Counted from the first letter of the stretch, positions 43,791 through 53,131 are shown. The stretch: DNA of 64,000 bases from Marinisporobacter sp. (GCA_025210395.1 JAOARV010000065.1:62001-126000); one strand, 5' to 3'. The notes: generated by a model from the sequence alone, not told the origin. Program-made: numbers and translations.

Positions 43791-43817
43791 AAAAGTAGCG
43801 AAAGCTGCTTTTGTTTT
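43791..43817 (+). terminator. Terminator after the ArgRS-like gene
   Basis: AAAAGTAGC / GCTGCTTTT (one G-U), 4-nt GAAA loop, then GTTTT. Confidence 0.8.
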
Positions 43818-43830
43818 GAGGAGAGTGACG

Positions 43831-43867
43831 AAAAATCGGCACTTGGTGATTAAAAATCGGCAGTTGG
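43831..43867. promoter_or_regulatory. Two 16-bp direct repeats, 21-bp period, at the activator start
   Basis: AAAAATCGGCACTTGG at 43831-43846 and AAAAATCGGCAGTTGG at 43852-43867, 15 of 16 identical and exactly two helical turns apart. Probable protein-binding site just upstream of the sigma-54 activator gene, suggesting autoregulation. Confidence 0.6.
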
Positions 43868-43874
43868 AGGTGAA

Positions 43875-45281
43875 GTGTTCAAAATGATTTTTTCACAGAA
43901 AAATGTAGAAAAAATATTAGATCATGTAGAAGAAGGTATACAGATTATTGATGGAAGAGGACGAATCGTTTATTTTAATAGGGCTGCAGCTGAGCACGAG
44001 GAGATTAGAAGAGAAGAAGCAGTAGGGAAATATATTTTAGATGTTTATCCTTCTTTAGATCCAGAAACAAGCACCCTTCTTCGAGCCATTGAAAAGGGTT
44101 CTCCTACCTTTGATATTCAGCAGACATTTTTAAATTACAAAGGGAAAAAAATTACAACGATCAATTCATCCTTTGCTATAAAAGCAAAGAGCAAAATCGT
44201 TGGAGCCATTGAAATATCTAAGAATATAACAGATGTAAAAGAATTATCAGAACGAGTAGTGGCACTGCAAGAACAGTTGATAGATCAAAAGGAAGGCAAT
44301 AAAAGCAAAAAGCATGGAGATGCTGCCAAATTTACTTTTTTTGATATTATAGGAAGAAGTAAAGAAGTGGTAAAAGCAAAAGGAATGGCCATGAAAGCTG
44401 CACAAACAGCTTCTCCTGTACTTGTTTATGGAGAAACAGGAACAGGGAAGGAATTATTTGTACATGCTATGCATACGGCTAGCAGTAGAAGGAATAAGCC
44501 TTTTATTGCGCAAAACTGTGGAGCATTACCCGCATCGTTATTAGAAAGTATCTTATTTGGAACGGTAAAGGGAAGCTTTACAGGAGCAGATAATCGTCCA
44601 GGGTTATTTGAATTAGCCAATGGAGGAACCCTCTTTTTAGATGAAATCAATTCTATGCCCCTAGAACTTCAAGTGAAGCTACTTCGTGTACTTCAGGATG
44701 GGACAATCAGAAGGGTAGGAGATAGTAAAACAAGGCAAGTAGATGTAAGAATTGTAGCAGCTAGTAACGAGGACCCATTAAGTGCAGTGGAGAATAAAAG
44801 ATTGAGACGAGATCTTTATTACCGATTAAATGTAATTGCCCTAAAATTACCAGAGCTTAGGGAAAGAAAAGGAGATATTCCAATACTTGCGAAGTATTTT
44901 ATTGACCGATTTAATGAAAAATTGAATAAAGAAGTCATGAACATCTCAGACCATGTATTAGAGTTATTTGAAAACTATGATTGGCCTGGAAATGTAAGAG
45001 AATTAGAGCATGTGATTGAAGGGACAATGAATTTAATGGATGGAAATGTGATTGATGTAGATTGTTTACCCGTATATTTTGATAAATTTAGCAAAAGAAA
45101 CTTAAAAAAAGAGATAGATATACAAAATGTTCCCTTGAAGGAAGCTCTTGAAAAGCTTGAAATAGAAATGATTAAAAATGCCCTTAATGAGGGAGACGGC
45201 AATATCAGTCATGCAGCAGAGCGTTTACAAATCCCAAGACAAACCCTTCAATATAAGATCAAGAAGTATAAAATACAATAA
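43875..45281 (+). CDS. PAS-domain sigma-54-dependent activator (RocR type)
   Basis: 468 residues (GTG 43875; ATG 43884 is nearly as good, 12 bp after GGAGGTG). PAS domain (about 10-115, VEEGIQIIDGRGRIVYFNRAA), AAA+ domain (about 155-390) with Walker A GETGTGKELF, the sigma-54 contact loop (GAFTGA in the family, read here as GSFTGA), Walker B GTLFLDEI, and a C-terminal Fis-type helix-turn-helix (GDGNISHAAERLQIPRQTLQYKIKKY, about 440-465). There is no receiver domain. It lies directly upstream of the lysine-fermentation operon, which has a sigma-54 promoter, so it is the likely lysine-responsive activator. The A-to-S change in the contact loop is also seen in some active family members. Confidence 0.93.
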   Translation: MFKMIFSQKNVEKILDHVEEGIQIIDGRGRIVYFNRAAAEHEEIRREEAVGKYILDVYPSLDPETSTLLRAIEKGSPTFDIQQTFLNYKGKKITTINSSFAIKAKSKIVGAIEISKNITDVKELSERVVALQEQLIDQKEGNKSKKHGDAAKFTFFDIIGRSKEVVKAKGMAMKAAQTASPVLVYGETGTGKELFVHAMHTASSRRNKPFIAQNCGALPASLLESILFGTVKGSFTGADNRPGLFELANGGTLFLDEINSMPLELQVKLLRVLQDGTIRRVGDSKTRQVDVRIVAASNEDPLSAVENKRLRRDLYYRLNVIALKLPELRERKGDIPILAKYFIDRFNEKLNKEVMNISDHVLELFENYDWPGNVRELEHVIEGTMNLMDGNVIDVDCLPVYFDKFSKRNLKKEIDIQNVPLKEALEKLEIEMIKNALNEGDGNISHAAERLQIPRQTLQYKIKKYKIQ

Positions 45282-45287
45282 AAAAAG

Positions 45288-45298
45288 CTAAGTGCTGA
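45288..45298. promoter_or_regulatory. Candidate upstream activating site for the lysine operon
   Basis: CTAAGTGCTGA matches the reverse complement of the repeat near the activator start (CCAAGTGCCGA) at 9 of 11 positions. It is 165 bp upstream of the -24 element, a normal enhancer distance. The AT-rich DNA between (45299-45460) has no gene. Confidence 0.4.
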
Positions 45299-45462
45299 AA
45301 AGTAGGCATGCGAAATGATAATGTTTGACATTTTTCGAGATTTTTCATAAAAAAAACAGAAAACCTTTTCCAATAATAAAAAGCATGAAATTGGCTGTAG
45401 ATAAGATGATAAGCTGAGTACATGCTTTTTTGATATTTTCTTTGTTAAAAATAAAACGGAGT

Positions 45463-45478
45463 TGGCATGGTATTTGCT
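45463..45478 (+). promoter_or_regulatory. Sigma-54 promoter of the lysine fermentation operon
   Basis: TGGCATG (-24), 4 bp, TTGCT (-12), matching TGGCAYG-N4-TTGCW fully. The kdd start codon is about 77 bp downstream. Confidence 0.92.
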
Positions 45479-45554
45479 TTATATTTTGGCGTATGGGATA
45501 CAGCCGTATAAAAAATAACATTACATAAAAAAAGAATTTAAGGGGGAACTTACA

Positions 45555-46592
45555 ATGAAAAAAGGATGTCCTTATGGAACACACAGAGTAATAGAGCCAA
45601 AAGGAGCTCTTCCACAACCAGCAAAAAAAATTGACAATACAATGGAAATCTATGATAATGAGATTCTACTTAATGTACAAACATTAAATGTTGACTCTGC
45701 AAGCTTCACACAAATCAAGAACCAAGCAGAGGGAGATGTAGAAAAGATCAAAGAAATCATGAAAGGTATTGTTGCTGAAAGAGGTAAGCATCAAAACCCA
45801 GTAACTGGTTCTGGTGGTATGTTAATCGGAACAGTTGAAAAAATCGGACCAGCGTTAGAAGGAAAAACAGACCTTAAAGTTGGAGACAAAATTGCTACAT
45901 TAGTATCTCTTTCATTAACTCCACTTCAAATAGATGAAATTTTAGAAGTAAGAAAAAATATTGACCAAGTTGATATTAAAGGTAAAGCTATATTATTCGA
46001 ATCAGGAATCTATGCAGTACTTCCAAGTGATATTCCAGAAAATCTTGCATTATCAGCACTTGATGTTGCAGGAGCACCAGCACAAACTGCAAAACTTGTT
46101 AAGCCAGGAGATACTGTACTAATCATTGGTGGAGCTGGTAAATCAGGAATGCTTTGCTGCTACGAAGCTAAGAGAAGAGCAGGAGTTACTGGTAAAGTAA
46201 TCTGCTTAGGACATAGCGAAAAATCTTTAGAAATTGCTAAGAGAGCAAATGTTGCTGATGTTTATGTTACTGGAGATGCTACAAAGCCAGTTGAAATCAT
46301 GGAAAAAATCAAAGAGCTTACAAATGGAGAAATGGTTGATGTAACAATCAACAACGTAAACGTTCCAGATACTGAAATGTCAAGTGTTCTAGCTACTAAA
46401 AATGATGGAGTAATTTACTTCTTCAGTATGGCAACAAGCTTTACTAAAGCAGCACTAGGAGCTGAAGGTGTTGGTTCTGACGTTACAATGATCGTTGGAA
46501 ATGGTTATACAAAAGGTCATGCAGAAGTTACTCTTCAAATCATGAGAGAAAGTAAAGAATTAAGAGAAATCTACGAAGAATTATATGCATAA
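45555..46592 (+). CDS. kdd: L-erythro-3,5-diaminohexanoate dehydrogenase
   Basis: 345 residues. Oxidatively deaminates 3,5-diaminohexanoate to 3-keto-5-aminohexanoate, the step after the two aminomutases in clostridial lysine fermentation. Starts KKGCPYGTHRVIEPKGALPQPA (residues 2-23), typical of Kdd; an MDR-like Rossmann fold has VLIIGGAGKSGMLCCYEAKRRAG for NAD binding (about residues 190-212). First gene behind the sigma-54 promoter, ribosome site AAGGGGGAA. The following steps (kce, kal) are not in the window. Confidence 0.93.
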   Translation: MKKGCPYGTHRVIEPKGALPQPAKKIDNTMEIYDNEILLNVQTLNVDSASFTQIKNQAEGDVEKIKEIMKGIVAERGKHQNPVTGSGGMLIGTVEKIGPALEGKTDLKVGDKIATLVSLSLTPLQIDEILEVRKNIDQVDIKGKAILFESGIYAVLPSDIPENLALSALDVAGAPAQTAKLVKPGDTVLIIGGAGKSGMLCCYEAKRRAGVTGKVICLGHSEKSLEIAKRANVADVYVTGDATKPVEIMEKIKELTNGEMVDVTINNVNVPDTEMSSVLATKNDGVIYFFSMATSFTKAALGAEGVGSDVTMIVGNGYTKGHAEVTLQIMRESKELREIYEELYA

Positions 46593-46597
46593 ATAAG

Positions 46598-46620
46598 TAT
46601 GGCTGATATTTTCAGCCATA
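46598..46620 (+). terminator. Intergenic stem-loop between kdd and kamA
   Basis: Perfect 9-bp stem TATGGCTGA / TCAGCCATA, loop TATTT, no T-run. Probably an RNA-stability or processing element within the operon. It contains the spurious upstream ATG (46599) of the kamA frame. Confidence 0.65.
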
Positions 46621-46700
46621 CCTCTAATAAAAAAGAAACTGAGGTAAGACCTATAGACTTACCGAATGGACTTGATAAATTTAAGGGGGCTTCAAAAAAC

Positions 46701-47954
46701 ATGAGAAACTACAAAGAAATCGAACTTTGGAAAGATGTAACAGATGAGCAGTGGAATGACTGGCAATGGCAAGTAAAAAACAGAATTACTACTTTAGAAG
46801 ATTTAAAGAAAGTAATCAACCTTACTGCTGAAGAAGAAGAAGGAATCAGAGAATCATTAAAGACATTAAGATTAGGTATCACTCCATACTATGCATCGTT
46901 AATGGATAAAGACGATCCAACTTGTCCAGTAAGAATGCAAGCAGTACCTACACTTGCTGAAACACACAAAACGGATGCAGATATGGATGATCCACTACAC
47001 GAAGATGGAGACTCTCCAACACCAGGACTTACTCATAGATATCCAGACAGAGTACTTCTTTTAATCACTGACATGTGTTCAATGTACTGCCGTCACTGTA
47101 CAAGAAGAAGATTTGCAGGACAAAGTGATGATGCAATGCCACTAGAAAGAATTGACAAGGCTATTGAATACATCAGCAAGACTCCACAAGTAAGAGACGT
47201 ATTATTATCAGGTGGAGATGCTCTACTTGTAAGTGATGAAACATTAGAATATATCATCAAAAAACTAAGAGCGATCCCACACGTAGATATCGTAAGAATC
47301 GGATCAAGAACTCCTGTTGTATTACCACAAAGAATTACGCCAGATTTAGTAAATATGCTTAAGAAATACCACCCAGTTTGGTTAAATACACATTTCAACC
47401 ATTCAAAAGAGGTAACACCTACATCAGAAAAAGCCTGTCAATTACTTGCAGATGCAGGGGTACCACTAGGAAATCAATCAGTACTTCTAAGAGGAGTAAA
47501 CGATTGTGTTCATGTAATGAGAGATTTAGTTCATAAAATGGTTAAAAACAGAGTAAGACCATACTACATCTATCAATGTGACCTTTCAACAGGTATCGAG
47601 CATTTCAGAACTCCAGTTTCTAAAGGAATCGAAATCATTGAAGGATTAAGAGGTCATACTTCTGGATATGCAGTACCAACATTTGTTGTTGATGCTCCAG
47701 GAGGCGGTGGAAAAACTCCAGTAATGCCTCAATACGTAGTTTCTCAATCTCCAAAGAGAGTAGTACTTAGAAACTTCGAAGGTGTTGTAACTACTTACAC
47801 TGAGCCTACTCCATACGAAGATAAGTGCAATTGTCCAGTATGCAAAGGTGAAAAAGCACATAAAATTACTGGTGTTGGTGGATTATTACAAGGAAATCAA
47901 GTAGCTCTTGAGCCAACTGACCTTGCAAGAAGAGAAAGAAGCCATCACGAGTAG
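46701..47954 (+). CDS. kamA: Lysine 2,3-aminomutase
   Basis: 417 residues from ATG 46701 (AAGGGGGC 10 bp upstream), matching the 416 of C. subterminale KamA; an earlier in-frame ATG at 46599 sits in a hairpin with no ribosome site. Radical-SAM enzyme converting L-alpha-lysine to beta-lysine. Fe-S motif CSMYCRHC, GGDALL, PLP Lys in GGGGKTPVM, and the zinc-site Cys in CNCPVC. Almost identical in its core to the characterised clostridial enzyme. First committed step of the pathway. Confidence 0.97.
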   Translation: MRNYKEIELWKDVTDEQWNDWQWQVKNRITTLEDLKKVINLTAEEEEGIRESLKTLRLGITPYYASLMDKDDPTCPVRMQAVPTLAETHKTDADMDDPLHEDGDSPTPGLTHRYPDRVLLLITDMCSMYCRHCTRRRFAGQSDDAMPLERIDKAIEYISKTPQVRDVLLSGGDALLVSDETLEYIIKKLRAIPHVDIVRIGSRTPVVLPQRITPDLVNMLKKYHPVWLNTHFNHSKEVTPTSEKACQLLADAGVPLGNQSVLLRGVNDCVHVMRDLVHKMVKNRVRPYYIYQCDLSTGIEHFRTPVSKGIEIIEGLRGHTSGYAVPTFVVDAPGGGGKTPVMPQYVVSQSPKRVVLRNFEGVVTTYTEPTPYEDKCNCPVCKGEKAHKITGVGGLLQGNQVALEPTDLARRERSHHE

Positions 47955-47964
47955 ACAATAAAAG

Positions 47965-47996
47965 TTAGTGGCTAGTGGAATTTCTGCTAGCCCTAA
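47965..47996 (+). terminator. Intergenic stem-loop between kamA and kamB
   Basis: TTAGTGGCTAG / CTAGCCCTAA (one mismatch), 11-nt loop, no T-run. Same kind of element as after kdd. Confidence 0.6.
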
Positions 47997-48021
47997 TATA
48001 AGGTTTCAAGGGGGAAATTTC

Positions 48022-49056
48022 ATGCAGCTAATGGATGCAATACAAGATAATTATAAGATTATTTCTGTGGTAGGAATGTCAAAAAATTCAGGAAAAACCG
48101 TGACATTAAATCAATTAATTGATGAAGCTATGGAAAGAGACATTCGAATCGGAATTACCTCTACAGGAAGAGACGGAGAAAATCAAGATCTTGTCACAAA
48201 TACTGAAAAACCTATGATTTATGTAGATGAAGGAACACTAATTGCAACTACTGAAGGAACATTTAAGTATACAGAGGCAAAGCTTGAAATATTGGAAGTA
48301 ACCAATATGAATACATCAATGGGAAAAATCGTCATTGTGAAGGCTAAAACCTCTGGATATGTACAGATTGCAGGTCCAAATACAAATCGTGAAATAAAAA
48401 TAGTGTGTGATAAACTTTTAACGTATGGAGCGAATTTAGTAATTGTAGACGGTGCCCTTGACCGTATTTCATCAGCTTCTCCATCAGTAACGGAGGCAAC
48501 CATCCTTGCTACAGGAGCAGTCCTGAGTCGAGATATGAATAAGGTGATCGAAAAGACAATGCATCAAGTACAATTGTTTTCTTTACCACAGCTACAAAAT
48601 GATGAGATCAAAGCTATAGCCAGTATGGTTATAGAAGAAAAAGGTTACTGCGTGATTAATGAAGATCACAATGTAGTACCTATAGAGATTAAAACGGCTC
48701 TAAATAGTGGAGAAATTATCGGTAGAGCAATAAAAGATGACACAAAATATGTAGTTATTGGAGGATCTTTGGTAACCAATACCTTGAAAAAGATTGTTCA
48801 ATCAACTAGAAAATATAAAAATGTGATCTTTGTTGTAAAGGATGCCACAAAAATATTTATTTCATCAAAGGATTGGATGTTCTTTAAGAAAGTAAACATT
48901 CAAATTGAGGTAATAGATAAAATTGAACCATTAGCTGTAACGATTAACCCTTATGCACCTCAAGGATATTATTATCAACCAGAGGAATTTCTAACCAAAA
49001 TGAAGAAATTTCTAAATCCTATTCCTGTTTTCGATGTCGTGTTAGGTGGTGAATAA
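48022..49056 (+). CDS. kamB: Lysine 5,6-aminomutase reactivase subunit KamB
   Basis: 344 residues from ATG 48022 (AAGGGGGAAA upstream); an earlier GTG at 47968 falls in the hairpin. P-loop near the N-terminus (VVGMSKNSGKTVTLNQ), then a domain with GITSTGRDGENQDL and LVIVDGALDRISSASPSVTEATILATGAV (about 160-190), as in KamB. With KamC it exchanges damaged cobalamin on the aminomutase using ATP. Its codon use is less biased than that of kamA or kamD, fitting a low-abundance accessory factor. Confidence 0.88.
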   Translation: MQLMDAIQDNYKIISVVGMSKNSGKTVTLNQLIDEAMERDIRIGITSTGRDGENQDLVTNTEKPMIYVDEGTLIATTEGTFKYTEAKLEILEVTNMNTSMGKIVIVKAKTSGYVQIAGPNTNREIKIVCDKLLTYGANLVIVDGALDRISSASPSVTEATILATGAVLSRDMNKVIEKTMHQVQLFSLPQLQNDEIKAIASMVIEEKGYCVINEDHNVVPIEIKTALNSGEIIGRAIKDDTKYVVIGGSLVTNTLKKIVQSTRKYKNVIFVVKDATKIFISSKDWMFFKKVNIQIEVIDKIEPLAVTINPYAPQGYYYQPEEFLTKMKKFLNPIPVFDVVLGGE

Positions 49057-49058
49057 AT

Positions 49059-50690
49059 ATGTTTATATCTGAGAGAGTATATAAAAATCTAGAACTTGAT
49101 TATATTTTTGATAGAATCACTGTGTTTACTCCTTATGGTGAACAAGCAAAAAAAGAGATGAAGCCCTATTTAAAGGAGGACAAAGAAGAACTCCTAGAAG
49201 AATACGAACGTATTGAAAAAATAGTGGGGATCATCAACAAGCACAGATATTCTTTATTAGAAATGCGTAATATTTTTAAACATTTCAAGGACCTAAGAGG
49301 TTCTTTTAAAAGAATCGAAGAGGATGAAACCTTAAGTACGGTAGAACTATTTGAAATCAAAAGCTTTCTATTCTTGATTATAAAACTTGATGAAATCATC
49401 GAGAAATTAAATTGGAACGTACCTAAAGATTTAAAAATCATGCCCATGCCCAGCCTAATGGATTTATTAGATCCTGAAAAAAATGGTGTCAATACTTTTT
49501 ATATTTATGATGCGTACTCAAAAAAGCTACAAGTCATAAGAAAACAAATCAAAGATATTGAAAGCCATATTAAACGTTCCAAAAAGGAAGTAAGAGAAAA
49601 ACTGCAAAAACAGCTGAATATAAGGATAAGACCCAATGGTGAGATTGCAGCGAATAAAAGTGATAAAGAGTTGATAGAAAAGTTAGAAAACTGCCCAGAA
49701 CTTGTCTACAGCTCAGAAACTTATATGAATATTACTTTCAAAATCAAGCTTGATGAAAGTGTAGATGAAAAGCTTAAAGAAGTAGATGAGCTTAAGCTTC
49801 AAGAGGAAGAAGAGGAATTCACTGTACGAAAAAAATTAACCCAAGCAATGAAAAAGCATATACATGAATTTTACGCAAATATTAAAGGAATCGGTGCACT
49901 TGATTTGCTGATTGCTAAAGGCTCACTAGCAGTAGCTTTTGAAGGAGTTAAACCAAAGGTTGTAGAGGAAGAGAGGCTTTCTATTGTAGATGGACGACAT
50001 ATCAAAGTGGCTAATGCCCTTCGAAAGCAGGGAAAAACCTTTACCCCTATTTCCGTAAATATTAGAAAAGGGGTAACCTGTATTACAGGTGCAAATATGG
50101 GAGGAAAAACAATTTCTCTTAAATTAGTAGGACTCCTTAGTGCTATGGCACAATTTGGACTTTTTGTTCCAGCAAAAGAAATGACTTTTTCTCTGAAAGA
50201 TTATATCTTCTTCTCTTTAGGAGATTTACAATCAACAGATATGGGACTAAGTACCTTTGGAGCAGAAATACTAGAAATCAAAAAGATTATAAAAAGAGCC
50301 CATGAAAGTGGGATTATATTAATAGATGAATTAGCAAGAGGAACAAATCCTTCTGAAGGATTTGCTATATCAAAAGCACTTATTAACTTTTTAAAAGATC
50401 AAGATACCCTTACAATTATTACAACCCATTTTGATGGATTAACAGAGGACGAGTCGGTTTACCATTTACAGGTAAAAGGCCTTGAAGGAATAGATTATGA
50501 AGCATTAAAGCATGAAATAGATGCAAAATGTGAAATAGGTATAGAAGTTGTACACAAATATATGGATTATAGATTAATTGAAGTTAAAAATAGAAATAAA
50601 GTTCCGAGGGATGCAATTAATATTGCAAGACTGATGGGACTACAGGAAGAATTATTAAAAGATGCAGAATTGTGTCTTGAAACCTGTTAG
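49059..50690 (+). CDS. kamC: Lysine 5,6-aminomutase reactivase ATPase KamC (MutS-like)
   Basis: 543 residues, ATG 2 bp after the kamB stop, ribosome site GGTGGTGAA. MutS-family ATPase: Walker A TGANMGGKTISLKLVG, Walker B IILIDELARGTNPSEG and the signature TDMGLSTFGAEI. It lacks the mismatch-recognition domain of MutS and so is not a repair protein. Partner of KamB; the pair sits directly before the aminomutase subunits it serves. Confidence 0.9.
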   Translation: MFISERVYKNLELDYIFDRITVFTPYGEQAKKEMKPYLKEDKEELLEEYERIEKIVGIINKHRYSLLEMRNIFKHFKDLRGSFKRIEEDETLSTVELFEIKSFLFLIIKLDEIIEKLNWNVPKDLKIMPMPSLMDLLDPEKNGVNTFYIYDAYSKKLQVIRKQIKDIESHIKRSKKEVREKLQKQLNIRIRPNGEIAANKSDKELIEKLENCPELVYSSETYMNITFKIKLDESVDEKLKEVDELKLQEEEEEFTVRKKLTQAMKKHIHEFYANIKGIGALDLLIAKGSLAVAFEGVKPKVVEEERLSIVDGRHIKVANALRKQGKTFTPISVNIRKGVTCITGANMGGKTISLKLVGLLSAMAQFGLFVPAKEMTFSLKDYIFFSLGDLQSTDMGLSTFGAEILEIKKIIKRAHESGIILIDELARGTNPSEGFAISKALINFLKDQDTLTIITTHFDGLTEDESVYHLQVKGLEGIDYEALKHEIDAKCEIGIEVVHKYMDYRLIEVKNRNKVPRDAINIARLMGLQEELLKDAELCLETC

Positions 50691-50691
50691 T

Positions 50692-50737
50692 AGTTAGCCG
50701 TTGGTATTTTATTACGGTTAATTGCTAAGGGCTAACT
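50692..50737 (+). repeat. Intergenic inverted repeat between kamC and kamD
   Basis: AGTTAGCC (50692-50699) and GGCTAACT (50730-50737), with an inner imperfect stem and a short direct repeat CTAACTGCTAACT. Third hairpin at a junction of this operon. Confidence 0.55.
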
Positions 50738-50764
50738 GCTAACTATAAAAAAGGAGGAAAAATA

Positions 50765-52321
50765 ATGCATAGTAAGTTAAATCTAGACCAAAGCATTATT
50801 GCTAAAGCAAGAAATTCTGCTGAAAAAATCGCAGCAGATACACAAAAATTTATTGATAAACATACGACAGTAGCAGTAGAGAGAACTGTTGCTAGACTTT
50901 TAGAAATAGATGGTGTTGATGAAATCGAAACGCCTCTACCAAATATTGTAGTAGACAATATTAAAGAGGGTGGCGGATTAGGACTTGGAGCTTCTTACTG
51001 GATTGGTAATGCAATGATCCATACAGGAAAAACACCTCAAGAAATTGCTGAAATGGTTTCAAGAGGAGAATTAGACCTTACAAAGGTTCCTGTAGCAGAT
51101 GAAAACAAAATTAGAGAAACAATCAAAGTTCTAGCTGAAAAAATGGTAGCAAGAATTAAGAAAAATAAAGAAGCTAGAGATGAATTCTTAAATACATTAG
51201 GAGAAGGACCAAGACCTTACCTATATGTAATCGTTGCAACTGGTAATATCTATGAAGATGTACTTCAAGCACAAGCTGCTGCAAGACAAGGAGCAGATAT
51301 TATCGCAGTAATCAGAACAACTGGACAAAGTTTACTTGATTATGTACCATATGGACCAACTACTGAAGGTTTTGGTGGTACTTATGCAACGCAAGAAAAC
51401 TTCAGAATCATGAGAAAAGCATTAGATGAAGTAGGTCAAGAGGTTGGAAAATACATAAGATTATGTAACTACTGTTCAGGACTATGTATGCCAGAGATTG
51501 CAGCTATGGGTGCAATGGAAAGACTAGATGTAATGCTTAACGATGCATTATACGGAATTTTATTCAGAGATATCAATATCCAAAGAACATTAGTAGACCA
51601 ATACTTCTCAAGAATTATCAATGGATTCGCAGGAGTTATTATCAATACAGGAGAAGATAACTACTTAACAACTGCTGATGCAGTAGAGGAAGCACATACA
51701 GTACTTGCTTCTCAGTTCATCAACGAACAATTTGCATTAGTTGCAGGTCTTCCAGAAGAACAAATGGGACTTGGTCATGCATTTGAAATGACTCCTGATC
51801 TTAAAAATGGTTTCCTATTAGAGTTGGCACAAGCACAAATGGCAAGAGAAATATTCCCGAACGCACCACTTAAATATATGCCACCAACAAAATTCATGAC
51901 AGGAAACATTTACAAAGGACATATTCAAGATGCGTTATTTAACATGGTAGCAATCATGACAAACCAAAGTCTTCAATTATTAGGAATGCTTACAGAAGCA
52001 ATCCATACACCACTTCTTCAAGATAGAGCATTATCTATTGAAAATGCAAAATATGTATTTAACAATGCTCGTGACATCTCTAGTGAGATCGAATTCAAAG
52101 AGGGTGGAATCATCCAAAAGAGAGCACAAGAAGTATTAGGAATGGCAGCAGATATGTTAGAGCAAATTGAAACTGAAGGATTATTTGAAACAATTGCACA
52201 AGGTAAATTTGCTGGTGTTAAGAGAGCGATGGATGGAGGAAAAGGTCTTGAAGGTGTTACACAAAAAGACTCACAATATTTCAATCCATTTGTTGAATTA
52301 ATGCTAGGAGGTGCAAGATAA
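50765..52321 (+). CDS. kamD: Lysine 5,6-aminomutase alpha subunit
   Basis: 518 residues, strong ribosome site AAGGAGG. TIM-barrel subunit of the PLP- and B12-dependent enzyme that moves the terminal amino group of beta-lysine to give 3,5-diaminohexanoate. Motifs: KLNLDQSIIAKARNSAEKIA at the start, LGLGASYWIGNAMIHTGKTP, GPTTEGFGGTYATQENFRIM and NYCSGLCMPEIAAMGAMERLD. Overlaps kamE by one base, as expected for a 1:1 complex. Confidence 0.95.
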   Translation: MHSKLNLDQSIIAKARNSAEKIAADTQKFIDKHTTVAVERTVARLLEIDGVDEIETPLPNIVVDNIKEGGGLGLGASYWIGNAMIHTGKTPQEIAEMVSRGELDLTKVPVADENKIRETIKVLAEKMVARIKKNKEARDEFLNTLGEGPRPYLYVIVATGNIYEDVLQAQAAARQGADIIAVIRTTGQSLLDYVPYGPTTEGFGGTYATQENFRIMRKALDEVGQEVGKYIRLCNYCSGLCMPEIAAMGAMERLDVMLNDALYGILFRDINIQRTLVDQYFSRIINGFAGVIINTGEDNYLTTADAVEEAHTVLASQFINEQFALVAGLPEEQMGLGHAFEMTPDLKNGFLLELAQAQMAREIFPNAPLKYMPPTKFMTGNIYKGHIQDALFNMVAIMTNQSLQLLGMLTEAIHTPLLQDRALSIENAKYVFNNARDISSEIEFKEGGIIQKRAQEVLGMAADMLEQIETEGLFETIAQGKFAGVKRAMDGGKGLEGVTQKDSQYFNPFVELMLGGAR

Positions 52322-53091
52322 TGTCAACTAATCAAGTAGATTTAACTAAAATCAAACCATATGGAGATACAATGAATGACGGAATGGTACAATTATGCTT
52401 TACATTACCAGTACCATGCGGAGAAGAAGCAAAGGAAGCTGCTAAACGTCTTGCTGCTAAAATGGGTCTTGAAGAACCAGCAGTTTGTCATGCAGAAGAT
52501 TTAGGTGTAGGATACACAATGTTTGTAATGTATGGAAAATGCTCTCATACAGTAGATTTCACATCTATTGAAGTACCAAAGGTAGATGTAGAATCTTTTG
52601 GACAAGAGGGAGTAGAAGAATATATAGCAGAAAACATTAAAAGAGAAGTTGTTATTGTAGGTGCTTGTACAGGTACGGATGCTCATACAGTAGGAATCGA
52701 TGCCATCCTTAATATGAAAGGGTATAACCACCACTTTGGACTTGAAAGATATATTGGTGTTGAAGCACACAACTTAGGAAGTCAAGTACCAAATGAAGAA
52801 TTCATTGCAAAAGCAATTGAATTAAATGCAGACGTTTTATTGGTATCACAAGTTGTTACACAAAAGGATGTACACATTAAAAACCTTACAAACCTAGTAG
52901 AATTAATTGAAGCAGAAGGTATTCGTGATAAGGTTGTATTAATCTGTGGAGGACCTAGAATTAACCATGAGCTTGCAAAAGAATTAGGATTTGATGCAGG
53001 TTTTGGTTCAGGATCTTATGCAGATGATGTTGGAACTTTTGCAGTAACTGAAATGGTAAAAAGAGATTTAGTAAATAGAGAAAAACTTTAA
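52321..53091 (+). CDS. kamE: Lysine 5,6-aminomutase beta subunit
   Basis: 256 residues. N-terminal dimerisation domain then a Rossmann B12 domain with the base-off motif DAHTVG (in GACTGTDAHTVGIDAILN) and the late GGPRINHELAKELGFDAGFG. PLP is held by a Lys in the same region in known homologues. ATG overlaps the kamD stop (TAATG), with GGAGGTG inside kamD as ribosome site. Last gene of the operon. Confidence 0.95.
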   Translation: MSTNQVDLTKIKPYGDTMNDGMVQLCFTLPVPCGEEAKEAAKRLAAKMGLEEPAVCHAEDLGVGYTMFVMYGKCSHTVDFTSIEVPKVDVESFGQEGVEEYIAENIKREVVIVGACTGTDAHTVGIDAILNMKGYNHHFGLERYIGVEAHNLGSQVPNEEFIAKAIELNADVLLVSQVVTQKDVHIKNLTNLVELIEAEGIRDKVVLICGGPRINHELAKELGFDAGFGSGSYADDVGTFAVTEMVKRDLVNREKL

Positions 53092-53131
53092 TAGTTGAAT
53101 ATACGCATACACGCATCCCCAAATATAAATA

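Noticed and set aside
46599-46700. N-terminal extension of KamA from ATG 46599
   Set aside because: The ATG lies in a hairpin without ribosome site. ATG 46701 has a good site and gives the length of characterised KamA.
49059-50690. MutS-family mismatch repair protein
   Set aside because: Only the ATPase core is MutS-like. Context with kamB and kamD-kamE identifies KamC.
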